A DNA stretch of 64,000 nucleotides from Candidatus Obscuribacterales bacterium. GTDB taxonomy: Bacteria; Cyanobacteriota; Vampirovibrionia; Obscuribacterales; Obscuribacteraceae. The DNA is taken from positions 620,001-684,000 of the forward strand of contig JAHBVO010000003.1 in NCBI GenBank assembly GCA_019637435.1. The letters are read 5' to 3'. Position numbers and translations under genes: made by a program. Below, in pieces: positions 19,030 through 27,223 of this stretch (its first letter is position 1; every line of letters begins with the position of its first letter). The notes below the pieces were generated by a model. The model had not been told where the DNA came from and did not search any database. It saw only the letters and a list, made by a program, of their open reading frames with translations.

Positions 19030-19104
19030 GCGCCCGGCTTCCGCAAACCGAGCGCCCATCGTTGTTTTGCCCAATCCTGCATTCGGCTTCCGCAAACCGA
19101 ATGC
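19030..19104. terminator. Twin hairpins with identical loops between convergent genes
   Basis: Two hairpins stand in tandem: GCGCCCGG/CCGAGCGC (19030-19055, one mismatch) and GCATTCGG/CCGAATGC (19079-19104, perfect). Both enclose the same 10-base loop CTTCCGCAAA while the outer stem bases differ in a pairing-preserving way. They lie between the stops of convergent genes (18991 + and 19129 -), so a bidirectional terminator or RNA-binding element is likely. No long T-tract is present. Confidence 0.55.
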
Positions 19105-19128
19105 TCTTCCTTGTGGCCCACTAAACTC

Positions 19129-20754
19129 CTATTTTTGTTGTTCCGGTTTCACGTACATCGTATACAGCTCATTGGCTTTAGCTGCTTGACGCAAGCTTTC
19201 CATTGATATGGTGCTGTTTGCTACTTCTCGTGTGCTGCGAATTGTGCCGCGAGGACCGTAGTTGTCTTGTACGGTGTAGGTTCCTCTCAGGCGTCTGACA
19301 TCCTGGCTATCCCAGTTGTTGATCAGGTCTTGAATGTAAGCTCTATTTTGCGGCGTGAATTGACCGCTGCCGACGTCACCGTTGCGCGAACGCCAGTCGT
19401 ATTCTTCAACGTAGCGTTTCAAATCCTTCTTACTGACTTCACCATCGATATCACCCCTGATACCGTCGAGCACATTGAAAAGTGAGTCGTTGGGATGACC
19501 GCTTGCGGTTTCGAACATTGGCGCCATGATGTCTCTCGAGTGCGCGGTGGCGAGGTCCTGCGTGAGGCGCGCCTGACGTCCGGCTTCGTTGGTCTCGAAT
19601 GTCGATTGCGCGTTGCGAACGTTTCTGTCGAGATCTTTTTGATTTACGACTTTTCCGTTTCCTGACAGGGTATCGAATTCATTTTGAATCTGGTGCAGTT
19701 TATGGAAACTGTCTTTGTCTCTGGTTGTGCGGATACCGAGATCGGTTTCGCCGCGATTGACCGCATCATCGCCGGTGATGTCATAGCGTTTGAGGTTGTT
19801 GCGTCCCCAACCGCTCAAGTCGGCTGCCGATGAGATTCTTTCGGCTTCTGCGTCACGAGCCATTTTGTCTTCGAGACGCGGATCGGCTACTGCTTTACTG
19901 AAGTGTTTCGGAGGTGTGACTTCGAGAACCATCTCGGAACGCACTGTCGGAGCTTCTTTGCGTGGTGCCATTTTGGCGTCGACGAAGCGACCGAACAGCT
20001 GTTCTTGTCCAACACCGCCGGCTTGAGCGAGGCTCTCCATGCTGATTGTGCTGTTGGTGACTTCCCGATCGTCGGATGTGGTCCAGTGTCCACGAAGGTT
20101 CTTAACTTCAGGACTGTTCCAGTTCTCCAATAGGTTTTGAACGACTTGACGCGATTTATCGTTAAACTGTCCCGAATTGACATCGCCGTAGCGTGCGCGT
20201 CGGTCGTACTCATCCATATATTTTTCGAGGTCGCGCTTGCTGATTTCTCCATCCGGCTTGCGGTCTCTCATCGTGTCCAATACGCGGAACAGCGAGCCGT
20301 CGGGGTTGCCGTCCGGTGTAGCAAACAGTGGTTTCATCATGCCGCGAGCGTGGGCTTGCTGCTTTTCGAGCATCTCTTGCTGTTGGCGTGCCATCTCGTT
20401 TTCCTGAGCTTGCTTTACTTCGCTCTCGAAGTTTCTTTGCAGGTCTTTGACAGAGATCGCGTCCTTTCTTCCTTTGAGGTGAGGGAACTGTTCTTCCATG
20501 AGCGTGAGCATCTCACGGTCCTGTTTCGATCCGCTTGTGCGCAGTCCGAGGTCGATCTCTCCGAGATTGACGCGGTCGTCTCCTGAAACATCGAAGCGGT
20601 TGAGATTGTTTGTGCCCCAGTTAAGCAATTTGCCTGCCTGGTCGACTCTGGCGTCGTCTTGGAGTCTAGCTAGTGTGCGCGGATCGGAATTTTGGGCATC
20701 AGGTTTGCTGGCGTCGGGTTTAACCCGGACGTCAAAGTCTTCATATCCAGACAT
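19129..20754 (-). CDS. Duplicated EF-hand-like protein
   Basis: 541 aa, ATG at 20754 preceded by AGGAGAGAG. The protein is an internal duplication of about 240 residues. Each half has a canonical 12-residue EF-hand loop (DVSGDDRVNLGE and DITGDDAVNRGE, with Asp/Ser/Asp ligands and a Glu at position 12) after LLNWGTNNLNRF/LSGWGRNNLKRY, and then a helical region (LFRVLDTMRDRKPDGEISKRDLEKYMDEYDRR / LFNVLDGIRGDIDGEVSKKDLKRYVEEYDWR) that looks like a second, weaker EF-hand. Each half ends in REVTNSTISMESL/REVANSTISMESL. No signal peptide. Ca2+ binding is expected from the loops; role unknown. Confidence 0.8.
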   Translation of the reverse strand: MSGYEDFDVRVKPDASKPDAQNSDPRTLARLQDDARVDQAGKLLNWGTNNLNRFDVSGDDRVNLGEIDLGLRTSGSKQDREMLTLMEEQFPHLKGRKDAISVKDLQRNFESEVKQAQENEMARQQQEMLEKQQAHARGMMKPLFATPDGNPDGSLFRVLDTMRDRKPDGEISKRDLEKYMDEYDRRARYGDVNSGQFNDKSRQVVQNLLENWNSPEVKNLRGHWTTSDDREVTNSTISMESLAQAGGVGQEQLFGRFVDAKMAPRKEAPTVRSEMVLEVTPPKHFSKAVADPRLEDKMARDAEAERISSAADLSGWGRNNLKRYDITGDDAVNRGETDLGIRTTRDKDSFHKLHQIQNEFDTLSGNGKVVNQKDLDRNVRNAQSTFETNEAGRQARLTQDLATAHSRDIMAPMFETASGHPNDSLFNVLDGIRGDIDGEVSKKDLKRYVEEYDWRSRNGDVGSGQFTPQNRAYIQDLINNWDSQDVRRLRGTYTVQDNYGPRGTIRSTREVANSTISMESLRQAAKANELYTMYVKPEQQK

Positions 20755-20960
20755 GGTGTGTCTCTCTCCTAAAATAGAATCAACACGCCGAGAGCGGATC
20801 GGTCGCGTGATATTGAGTGGATGTGAGCAGCGATAAATTTCTTAAGTGCAGAGCGTACTAAGTATTATGCAAACTGCCCGGCAGCTTGTCAGCAGGGAAA
20901 ATACGTGTTCACAAAAAAGATCCATTTGGCTTTTGTAGAAACTATGGATATTGTTGAGTT

Positions 20961-22919
20961 TTAAGGCTTTTGCCCCGGTTTTGCGACTTGATTTGAGGAC
21001 GAAACCAACCGCGATTCTGTCCTCCTTATCAGGTCGCGCAACTCCGACGGTTTAAGAGGCGGTAATTGATGTTTAGAGGCGTTTTCGGAACGATACTTTG
21101 ATAGTTGAGCCAGGGCGGAACCTGTTGCTCCGCCATCAGGAGCAATCTGCCGGTAGCGCTCCAGGTCTTTAGCGGCGTCCTCGAATTTGCCTAAACCGAA
21201 ATAGGCGATTCCTCTTATAAAGTACGGTTTGGATTTGTCCGGGTCCTTTTCGATTTGGCGTGTGGCAACCATGATGCAATCCAGGAGGTCCTGCGCGCTC
21301 AAGCGCTGATACTTTCCGTCAGCGGTTGCGAAGGTTGTTGCAATGTTCGTTTTTCGCGGAGGCGGCAAGGGCTTGGACGCGGGAGCCTCCGGTGAAGATA
21401 GTTTTGTTACTCGCAACGTTTTTCCGGAGTCTGCATCGTTGCGGGTAGATAGAGATCGTGTTGCGGAATCTACTGTCAATTTAGGCGATGGCGACCTGGT
21501 TCTCAGCTGTCTGGTCAACACACGAACACCTCTATCCGGAGCGGTTTTTCTTGCATCATAAGTGCCGTTCTTCAACATAATAAGTGCAAGATCCGGAGCG
21601 AGTCTAATCGCTTCATCCAGATGATTGTTCGCGGTCTGGTCGCCGAGCTCTTTAAGAGTAGCTCCCAAATTGAATTCCGCCATTGCGAGTGAATCGGGGC
21701 TGGCTGAAGATTTGTATCTGAAAGATTCATCGAGCGCTTTTTTGGCCTCCGGGAACCGGCGTGCTCGGCGAAGCGCTGCGCCCAGAGCTTGATAGCCGTA
21801 TGGACTGGAGGGCGCAAGCGCGTATGCTTTTCGTGCGTCTTTGATTGAGTCATCGAAGCGTCCAACGCGGGACAAGGCTGCCGAGCGATTTATGTACGCG
21901 TCCACGTAGTCGGGATTGAGCTGTATCAGAAGATCGAAGTCGCGTATTGCTTCAAAGGGTCGGTCGCTGTCGAGGTTGGCTATGGCTCGCGCATTGAGTG
22001 CTTCTGCGGAGCGCGGCTCTATGAGGAACGCTCGCGTAGCATCAGCGAGTTCTAAGTCTGTTTTTTTCAACAATGCATAGATCTTTGACCTCACGCGATA
22101 TCCGCCGGCGAAAGTGGGGTCTAGCAGCACCGCCACGTTTGCGTAATTGAGCGCTTCCTCGTGTTTGCCAACGGCGCTGAGGTTTTCCGAGTAGCTTTTA
22201 AGTGCAAAAACGTCGCGCGGAAATTCTGTAAGCAGTTCGAGGTCTGCGGCTAGAGCTTCGTCTGTCCTCTTGCTCTCCTGAAGTTTTTCGATCTTCTCCC
22301 ACAGCGAATCCAGTAATTTTTGACGGGCGGCGAGAAGCGTTTTCCCTCTGGTTAGAAACTTTTGCGAATCTATTCGTTGTCCGTGATCCTGGTAGTATGC
22401 CGCCTTCGCGAGGTAGGCGTCGGGGACGTTGGCGTTTAAAATCAAAGCTCGGTCAATTTCAGCCAGCCCTTCTTTGGACCGTTTCATCCGCAAGTACAAA
22501 CGGCCGATCGTATTGTGCAGGTGCGCGTGCTCAGGGCAAAGCGCCAGCGCGCGCTTCATGTCGGCCAGGGCAGCTGCTTGCTGTTTCAGGTGAAAACGGC
22601 TCAGCGCCCTAATTTCCAGAGCCTCTGCATAGAGCTGTTTCTGTAAGTCACCACATTTAGTATCAGTGCGCAGCAGGGGTATAAATTTCGAAGAGCTTTG
22701 AACCGGCTCTTTATCCAGTCTCTTCAAGAGCTCAGACATTCGCGCATTGGCTTGTTTGAAGAAACCGGTCTCTTGCAAATAAATACCGTAGCCAAAATCT
22801 GTGAGATTCTGAAACAGTACATCGTCTGAAGTCGCCGCTGCTGCCGGCTTACACGCAGACGAAAAAACAACTAGAGTTGTAGCGAAAGATTGAAAGACTC
22901 GTTTGGAAAACGAATTCAA
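20961..22919 (-). CDS. TPR-repeat lipoprotein
   Basis: 652 aa from a TTG one base after the stop of the TetR gene, so the two are translationally linked. The N-terminal hydrophobic segment ends in VFSSACKP, a possible lipobox. Many TPR units cover about residues 90-420 (ALADMKRALALCPEHAHLHNTIGRLYLRMKRSKEGLAEIDRALILNANVPDAYLAKAAYY and others), a Ser/Pro/Arg-rich linker (about 470-530), and another TPR pair near 555-615 (PYFIRGIAYFGLGKFEDAAKDLERYRQIAPDGG). A periplasm-facing protein-interaction scaffold is likely. Its link to a NemR-like repressor suggests expression under electrophile or oxidant stress. Confidence 0.85.
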   Translation of the reverse strand: MNSFSKRVFQSFATTLVVFSSACKPAAAATSDDVLFQNLTDFGYGIYLQETGFFKQANARMSELLKRLDKEPVQSSSKFIPLLRTDTKCGDLQKQLYAEALEIRALSRFHLKQQAAALADMKRALALCPEHAHLHNTIGRLYLRMKRSKEGLAEIDRALILNANVPDAYLAKAAYYQDHGQRIDSQKFLTRGKTLLAARQKLLDSLWEKIEKLQESKRTDEALAADLELLTEFPRDVFALKSYSENLSAVGKHEEALNYANVAVLLDPTFAGGYRVRSKIYALLKKTDLELADATRAFLIEPRSAEALNARAIANLDSDRPFEAIRDFDLLIQLNPDYVDAYINRSAALSRVGRFDDSIKDARKAYALAPSSPYGYQALGAALRRARRFPEAKKALDESFRYKSSASPDSLAMAEFNLGATLKELGDQTANNHLDEAIRLAPDLALIMLKNGTYDARKTAPDRGVRVLTRQLRTRSPSPKLTVDSATRSLSTRNDADSGKTLRVTKLSSPEAPASKPLPPPRKTNIATTFATADGKYQRLSAQDLLDCIMVATRQIEKDPDKSKPYFIRGIAYFGLGKFEDAAKDLERYRQIAPDGGATGSALAQLSKYRSENASKHQLPPLKPSELRDLIRRTESRLVSSSNQVAKPGQKP

Positions 22920-22920
22920 A

Positions 22921-23541
22921 TCAGGCTTTCAGAACGTTGTTGAACATCACTTCAATAAACATATCGAGCGGTCCGCAGCACTTGGTAGTCTTAGCGCGCA
23001 TCATCGCGCCTTCCCAGCCGGAGAGAAACAGTTCCGCCATCGAATGAGGCGAAAACGACTTGTTGATTTCTCCGCGGTTTTGACCCTCTTCAATGCAGCT
23101 TGCGAACAGATCTCTCCACTTGGACATTACTTGACCGAGTGCCTGGCGCAACGATTCGCTCTGATCCGCCATCTCCTGCGAGAGGTTTCCAACCAGGCAC
23201 CCGCGTCTACACTCATTTGAATAGAACTTTTCTTTCGATTGCTCGCAGTGTTGGCGCAGTCGCTCAAGCGGTGACACGTCGGGATTGCGCAGTGTACGAA
23301 GTAGATTTGCCGTGTTCGCCTGATCAAAATGAGCGATGATCTGCAAAGCAAAATCTTCTTTGCTATCGAAATAGTGATAGAACGAGCCTTTTGGTACGCC
23401 GATCCTGGAAAGAACTTCCTGAATTCCGGTGTTCGTGTAACCTTTCTCGATCATCACATCCATGCCGGTTTCGAGGAGGGCGGTTTTAGTGTCCTGTTTC
23501 GTAGATGCTCTTGGTGTCATGGGTTGTTGAACTTGGCTCAT
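22921..23541 (-). CDS. TetR-family repressor, NemR-like
   Basis: 206 aa. N-terminal TetR helix-turn-helix (residues 18-65: LLETGMDVMIEKGYTNTGIQEVLSRIGVPKGSFYHYF). The ligand domain contains ECRRGCLVGNLSQEMADQSESLRQAL; Cys115 aligns by eye with the redox/electrophile-sensing Cys106 of E. coli NemR (SGCLTVKLSAEVCDLSEDMRSAM, from memory). Three copies of TAGACCGGTCG lie upstream at 23579, 23781 and 24032, one in its own promoter region, so autoregulation is likely. It is followed one base later by the TPR lipoprotein gene. Confidence 0.9.
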   Translation of the reverse strand: MSQVQQPMTPRASTKQDTKTALLETGMDVMIEKGYTNTGIQEVLSRIGVPKGSFYHYFDSKEDFALQIIAHFDQANTANLLRTLRNPDVSPLERLRQHCEQSKEKFYSNECRRGCLVGNLSQEMADQSESLRQALGQVMSKWRDLFASCIEEGQNRGEINKSFSPHSMAELFLSGWEGAMMRAKTTKCCGPLDMFIEVMFNNVLKA

Positions 23542-23577
23542 AGTTAAGACTCGCTTTCTATTTTAACATATTCCCAA

Positions 23578-23724
23578 CTAGACCGGTCGTATATCGTCAC
23601 TGGCGATTTGTTTAACTGTGGCGTGTGCAGTACGTCTCCGCATAGTGATAGCGAGGAACTCGTCTGCGAAAAGCCAGAGGACTATGCCGCTCAGTAGTAT
23701 TTCCCAGAAGTTTTCGAATAACAT
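23578..23724 (-). CDS. Small membrane protein (48 aa)
   Basis: A short frame: ATG at 23724, eight bases after GGAG (GGAGAAACTGCC), stop TAG at 23578-23580. It encodes an N-terminal membrane helix (FWEILLSGIVLWLFADEFLAIT) and a basic/polar tail (MRRRTAHATVKQIAS). It lies between two operator copies, one just upstream (23781) and one overlapping its own stop codon (23579). The ribosome site, helix and placement support a real gene in the TetR unit. Function unknown. Confidence 0.5.
   Translation of the reverse strand: MLFENFWEILLSGIVLWLFADEFLAITMRRRTAHATVKQIASDDIRPV
23579..23589. promoter_or_regulatory. Operator O1, TAGACCGGTCG
   Basis: First of three identical 11-base sites (palindromic core GACCGGTC). 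It lies 38 bp before the TetR start, next to a possible -10 (TAAAAT), where a bound repressor would block transcription. The site also overlaps the stop codon of the 48-aa gene. Confidence 0.7.
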
Positions 23725-23757
23725 GGCAGTTTCTCCAGTAGTGGTGGTTTTGTCGGC

Positions 23758-23991
23758 TCAGGCTACCCGATCGGTGTAATTAGACCGGTCGACTAACTTA
23801 GAGGCAAAAAATTTGGGACCAAATTTCATTTCCAGGCTGTGCGTCTTTGCGTAGGCCGTTTCGGACGCGATTTGCCTGCTGCGCAGCTGGCGCTTCCAGA
23901 TTTGTCCAAGAATAGCAGGGCATTCAGTTTTGCCCGAATCGTCGCCGTCGCATTCGATAATCTGTAGAGGGAGTTGTTCGTCATTAAACAT
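23758..23991 (-). CDS. Small protein of unknown function (77 aa)
   Basis: 77 aa from ATG 23991 (AAGGGG about ten bases before); an upstream in-frame start at 24057 would cross the promoter and operator, so I reject it. The sequence is polar with two cysteines near the N-terminus (IECDGDDSGKTECPAILGQIW) and a basic helix (KRQLRSRQIASETAYAKT). No signal peptide or membrane helix. The promoter TTGACA-N18-TATTCT upstream contains operator O3 in the spacer, and operator O2 lies inside the 3' end of the gene. Probably first gene of the mini-gene/TetR/TPR unit. Confidence 0.6.
   Translation of the reverse strand: MFNDEQLPLQIIECDGDDSGKTECPAILGQIWKRQLRSRQIASETAYAKTHSLEMKFGPKFFASKLVDRSNYTDRVA
23781..23791. 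promoter_or_regulatory. Operator O2, TAGACCGGTCG
   Basis: Second copy of the 11-base site, inside the 3' end of the 77-aa gene and 57 bp before the 48-aa gene. It keeps the same palindromic core GACCGGTC even though it is constrained to code for protein. Confidence 0.65.
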
Positions 23992-24027
23992 TGGAGTTAC
24001 CCCTTGAGTGGTGGCGTTGACATTACT

Positions 24028-24057
24028 AGAATAGACCGGTCGTCTACTAATTGTCAA
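24028..24057 (-). promoter_or_regulatory. Promoter with operator O3 in the spacer
   Basis: Minus-strand TTGACA (24057-24052), an 18-base spacer and TATTCT (24033-24028). The spacer ends in the operator GACCGGTC (24034-24041; full TAGACCGGTCG site 24032-24042). A repressor bound here would cover the -10. On the plus strand a TTGACA at 24017-24022 may be part of the divergent yceI promoter, so one site could control both directions. Confidence 0.65.
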
Positions 24058-24273
24058 CCCACCCCGTTAATGTTTTCATGATCGCTCGGATCCGCCCTCA
24101 ACAACAAACGGAGAGCGAGGTTGGGATTAGCGAGATCGATTGATGGTTTAACTATCCCTTTCAAATGCGGGAAACATATTTCGCGTAACTTTTGTCTTCT
24201 GGCTACGTATGTGGAGGTGGCAGGTGTGGTTGAATTGTCTGCTGCTCAGCAGGAGTGTTTTAAGGAGGTCACG

Positions 24274-24948
24274 ATGTTAGGTTCAGTTCGTAACGCATTT
24301 ATAGGTACGGTAGCTTTCGGCGTCATGCTTGGTTCGCCGACTGTTGTTCAAGCGGCTGATTACACGCTTGACCCTTATCATTCAAAAGCCGAATTCTCAG
24401 TTCGCCACATGATGATTTCAAACGTGAGCGGTGAATTCGCCAAAGTCACGGGAACCGCTCAGTACGACGGTAAGGATGTGAAGTCTATCAAAGTCGATGC
24501 GACTATCGACGCAAACTCGATAGACACTGGTAATGAAGACCGTGATAAGCATTTGCGCAACAAGGATTTCTTCGATACCGAAAAGTATCCGACCATCAAG
24601 TTCGTTTCCAAATCTGCTAAGCCTGCGGGCAAGGGGCAATTCAAACTGACAGGCGATCTAACCATGCACGGCGTTACCAAACCGGTAACGCTGGACGTTG
24701 AGGGACCGACTCCTGAGATAAACGATAAGCATGGCAACATGAAGCTTGGCGCGGAAGCTAAGACTGTTATCAACCGCAAGGATTTTGGAATCAGCTACGG
24801 CGGCTTGATGGATAATGGCGGCGCTGCTGTTTCGGACGAAGTCAAAATCACGCTGAACATCGAACTCGCGCGTCCGGCTGAGAAGAAAGCCGAAGGCAGC
24901 GATAAGAAAACGGAAGGCGCTGAGAAGAAAGCTCAAGCTACTAAGTAG
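24274..24948 (+). CDS. YceI-family periplasmic protein
   Basis: 224 aa from ATG 24274, preceded by a perfect TAAGGAGGT; the longer frame to 24121 has no ribosome site. The signal peptide ends at VVQAA, followed at once by the YceI lipocalin-like fold: ADYTLDPYHSKAEFSVRHMMISNVSGEFAKVTGTAQYD, NSIDTGNEDRDKHLRNKDFFDTEKYPTIKFVS and DLTMHGVTKPVTLDVE. The family binds isoprenoid or other hydrophobic chains in the periplasm and is often stress-regulated. A Lys/Glu-rich tail (about residues 200-224) is extra. Divergent from the TetR unit and probably under operator O3. Confidence 0.93.
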   Translation: MLGSVRNAFIGTVAFGVMLGSPTVVQAADYTLDPYHSKAEFSVRHMMISNVSGEFAKVTGTAQYDGKDVKSIKVDATIDANSIDTGNEDRDKHLRNKDFFDTEKYPTIKFVSKSAKPAGKGQFKLTGDLTMHGVTKPVTLDVEGPTPEINDKHGNMKLGAEAKTVINRKDFGISYGGLMDNGGAAVSDEVKITLNIELARPAEKKAEGSDKKTEGAEKKAQATK

Positions 24949-24972
24949 AAGATCGATCTGGAAAGTTGATGA

Positions 24973-24998
24973 GAAGCGCGCTCGCATGGGCGCGCTTC
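24973..24998. terminator. Hairpin after yceI
   Basis: GAAGCGCGC and GCGCGCTTC form a perfect 9-bp stem with an 8-base loop, 24 bp after the yceI stop and followed by CTTGT. It lies between convergent genes and can serve both. Confidence 0.75.
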
Positions 24999-25018
24999 CT
25001 TGTAGGAGCGTTCTAGAC

Positions 25019-27223
25019 TTACGAGGGTAGCGTGATTGCAAAACCGTCTCTGCCGTTTCTGGATTCAATGCTGAGAGTTCCCCGATGCCCTTCAACTGTG
25101 GCTCTTGCTAGCGCAAGACTCAGCCCACTGACCGTCCAGGTGTCGTGCTGAGCAAGGTCTACGATTGCGTATCGCTTCAAGCATGTCTCTCGAGTTTGTT
25201 CGGGGATTATGCAGCCTGTTGAAGTAATGAATAGCGAAACCCGCCCTGGTGTGCGCTCAACGTTGACTGAAACATCATTGGAATTATCACTGAAGCGGAG
25301 TATTGCGAGCGCGAAGCTCACGACAGCAAGAACCAGTCTCTCGACATCGGCTCGGAATGGCATGTGTGCATCCGGTGTATCGCAAGTGATCGTGCGGTTT
25401 TTGTCGGGGCACATCTCGTTTAAACTATCATTCGCTAGTGAGACCAGTTTCAACGCGGTCGTTTCTTGCGTTTCAAATGCGAATGCGCCCGACTCAATTT
25501 TTTCCAGGTCAAGGAAGTCGTTGATGAGGCAAACGAGTTTGCCGATTTTATTTTCAGCTTCGACAAGCGTTTCGATTTCAACCTGCTCCTCGGCAGTTTT
25601 AGACTTTTCTTTCCGGTCTCCCATCTGCGCTGCCATCATGCCGAGAGTGCCATGAAGTGATGTTAGCGGAGAACGCAAATCGTGGCTGATCATGGAGATG
25701 AAGTCACGTTTTACGTTTTCAATCTCGCGCCGCGTCGTGATGTCTTGGAGAACCGCAAGAGAGTATTCTTTGCCATGATTGAAGTATCGGTTTGCCATAA
25801 ATGACACCGCCAGCGGTGACCCATCTTTTCGATATGACTGCAGCTCAAGTGAATGTGTTTCCGCCGCTTTGACGATTGCAGCGTCATCTGCGCCTCCTGT
25901 GGAGCTGCCGGTAAACAGGATGCTAAACTCTCGACCGAGCAATTCATTGACGTGGTACTGAAACATTTTTGTTGTAGTCGGATTTGCGGAGGTGATCTGA
26001 AATGCGTTGTTTAGCGATAGAACTGAAAGCGGCAAGCTATCAATTATTTTTCTGAATCGCTCTTCGCTTTCGCGCATCAACCGCCGAACCCGATTTCTTT
26101 CAGTAATGTCGTGCGCAATTAAGACTGCCGAGCTGTGATCTTCCCCCGGCTGCGCTGACCATAACAAGTCCAGATGCTCGCCATCTTTTTTTCGAATTGT
26201 GTTTTCAAATGAAACTGATTGCCCCTGATAGAAAAGCCGGTCGATCGCTTCGAGCGTTCGCTCAGTACTTTCCGCTTGAGTAAGTGAGCTGAGACGTCTT
26301 CCAATAAGGTCATCAGGACTGTATCCCCAGAGTCCACTGCTTGCCTGATTTACCTCTGTAAAAACACCTTTGTCGTTCAATGAGCAGATAAACTCGGCTG
26401 CGTTTTCCAGAATCGTTCGTTCCTTACTTTTATAGTCGTCCAGAATGTGTCCGAGATCGCGAATGGCGTTGTCGAGCTGGGCAATTTCGTCATCGCCGGT
26501 GATTGGCGCAGCAAGCGGTTTTCCCATTGCAAGATTGACGGTATTGTCGGCGACGATTTTGAGACGCTTCGTCACTTGCACGAATACGTATCGGAAAAGC
26601 AAGAGTGCAATTCCTAGATTGATCGATACGCCAATCGCCAGTGTGAACACAATCATTCCAACTGATTGTGTTTTGAGTTCATCACTTGCGGCCTGTTCAG
26701 TCCGTGAGAATTTGACAAGAAGTTTTTCAAGTCGCTCTGTCGTTGAATTCGACGCTTCTTGAAGTTTATACAACAGAAAATAATGTTCACGAGACTCGGT
26801 GAGTTTGTTCCTCAGCTTTTGCATGAGGTCAACTCCCTCTTGATAGTTATCCAGGAGTTCTTCAAAGTCTTTTCTGACTTCAGGGTAGTCTCGAAAGTCA
26901 CGTTTCAATTGCGTGAATTCCTTCGGATAGCTGGCAGCGATATCCGTAAGGCCCTGTGTGTATTTTTCCGGATTGCGCTGATGCGAGTGGGTCGTCACGT
27001 TTTCCAGAACTTCAAGTGTCATGCTTTGGGTCAGATTCGACAATCGACTGAGTCTTCCGACGATATTTTTTGCGCGCTTGACCTTTTCCATCTGCGAGAA
27101 AGTGTCGTTGATCATCAAGCCGAGATAGCCTGCAAAAGCCGTTTGCAGCAGTGCGATTGTGCCGCAGAGAATCAGCATTCTTTTGCTTAGATTCGAAGTG
27201 GGTTTTCGCACAGCGGTGCTCAT
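25019..27223 (-). CDS. Histidine kinase with intact phospho-acceptor box but degenerate ATPase
   Basis: 734 aa; the ATG overlaps the stop of the upstream kinase gene (ATGA at 27220-27223). Membrane helix near residues 15-35, an outer helical sensor (about 36-185), second helix (about 190-212), HAMP-like linker, two PAS domains (about 265-375 and 385-500), then HisKA with FISMISHDLRSPLTSLHG (His514). The C-terminal ATPase region keeps the fold but not the residues: the N-box Asn is Ala (VSFALAILRFS), DxGxG is TSTGCIIP, and GTGLGL is VSGLSL. It may accept phosphate from another kinase, most obviously the upstream partner, which has the opposite defect. Confidence 0.88.
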   Translation of the reverse strand: MSTAVRKPTSNLSKRMLILCGTIALLQTAFAGYLGLMINDTFSQMEKVKRAKNIVGRLSRLSNLTQSMTLEVLENVTTHSHQRNPEKYTQGLTDIAASYPKEFTQLKRDFRDYPEVRKDFEELLDNYQEGVDLMQKLRNKLTESREHYFLLYKLQEASNSTTERLEKLLVKFSRTEQAASDELKTQSVGMIVFTLAIGVSINLGIALLLFRYVFVQVTKRLKIVADNTVNLAMGKPLAAPITGDDEIAQLDNAIRDLGHILDDYKSKERTILENAAEFICSLNDKGVFTEVNQASSGLWGYSPDDLIGRRLSSLTQAESTERTLEAIDRLFYQGQSVSFENTIRKKDGEHLDLLWSAQPGEDHSSAVLIAHDITERNRVRRLMRESEERFRKIIDSLPLSVLSLNNAFQITSANPTTTKMFQYHVNELLGREFSILFTGSSTGGADDAAIVKAAETHSLELQSYRKDGSPLAVSFMANRYFNHGKEYSLAVLQDITTRREIENVKRDFISMISHDLRSPLTSLHGTLGMMAAQMGDRKEKSKTAEEQVEIETLVEAENKIGKLVCLINDFLDLEKIESGAFAFETQETTALKLVSLANDSLNEMCPDKNRTITCDTPDAHMPFRADVERLVLAVVSFALAILRFSDNSNDVSVNVERTPGRVSLFITSTGCIIPEQTRETCLKRYAIVDLAQHDTWTVSGLSLALARATVEGHRGTLSIESRNGRDGFAITLPS

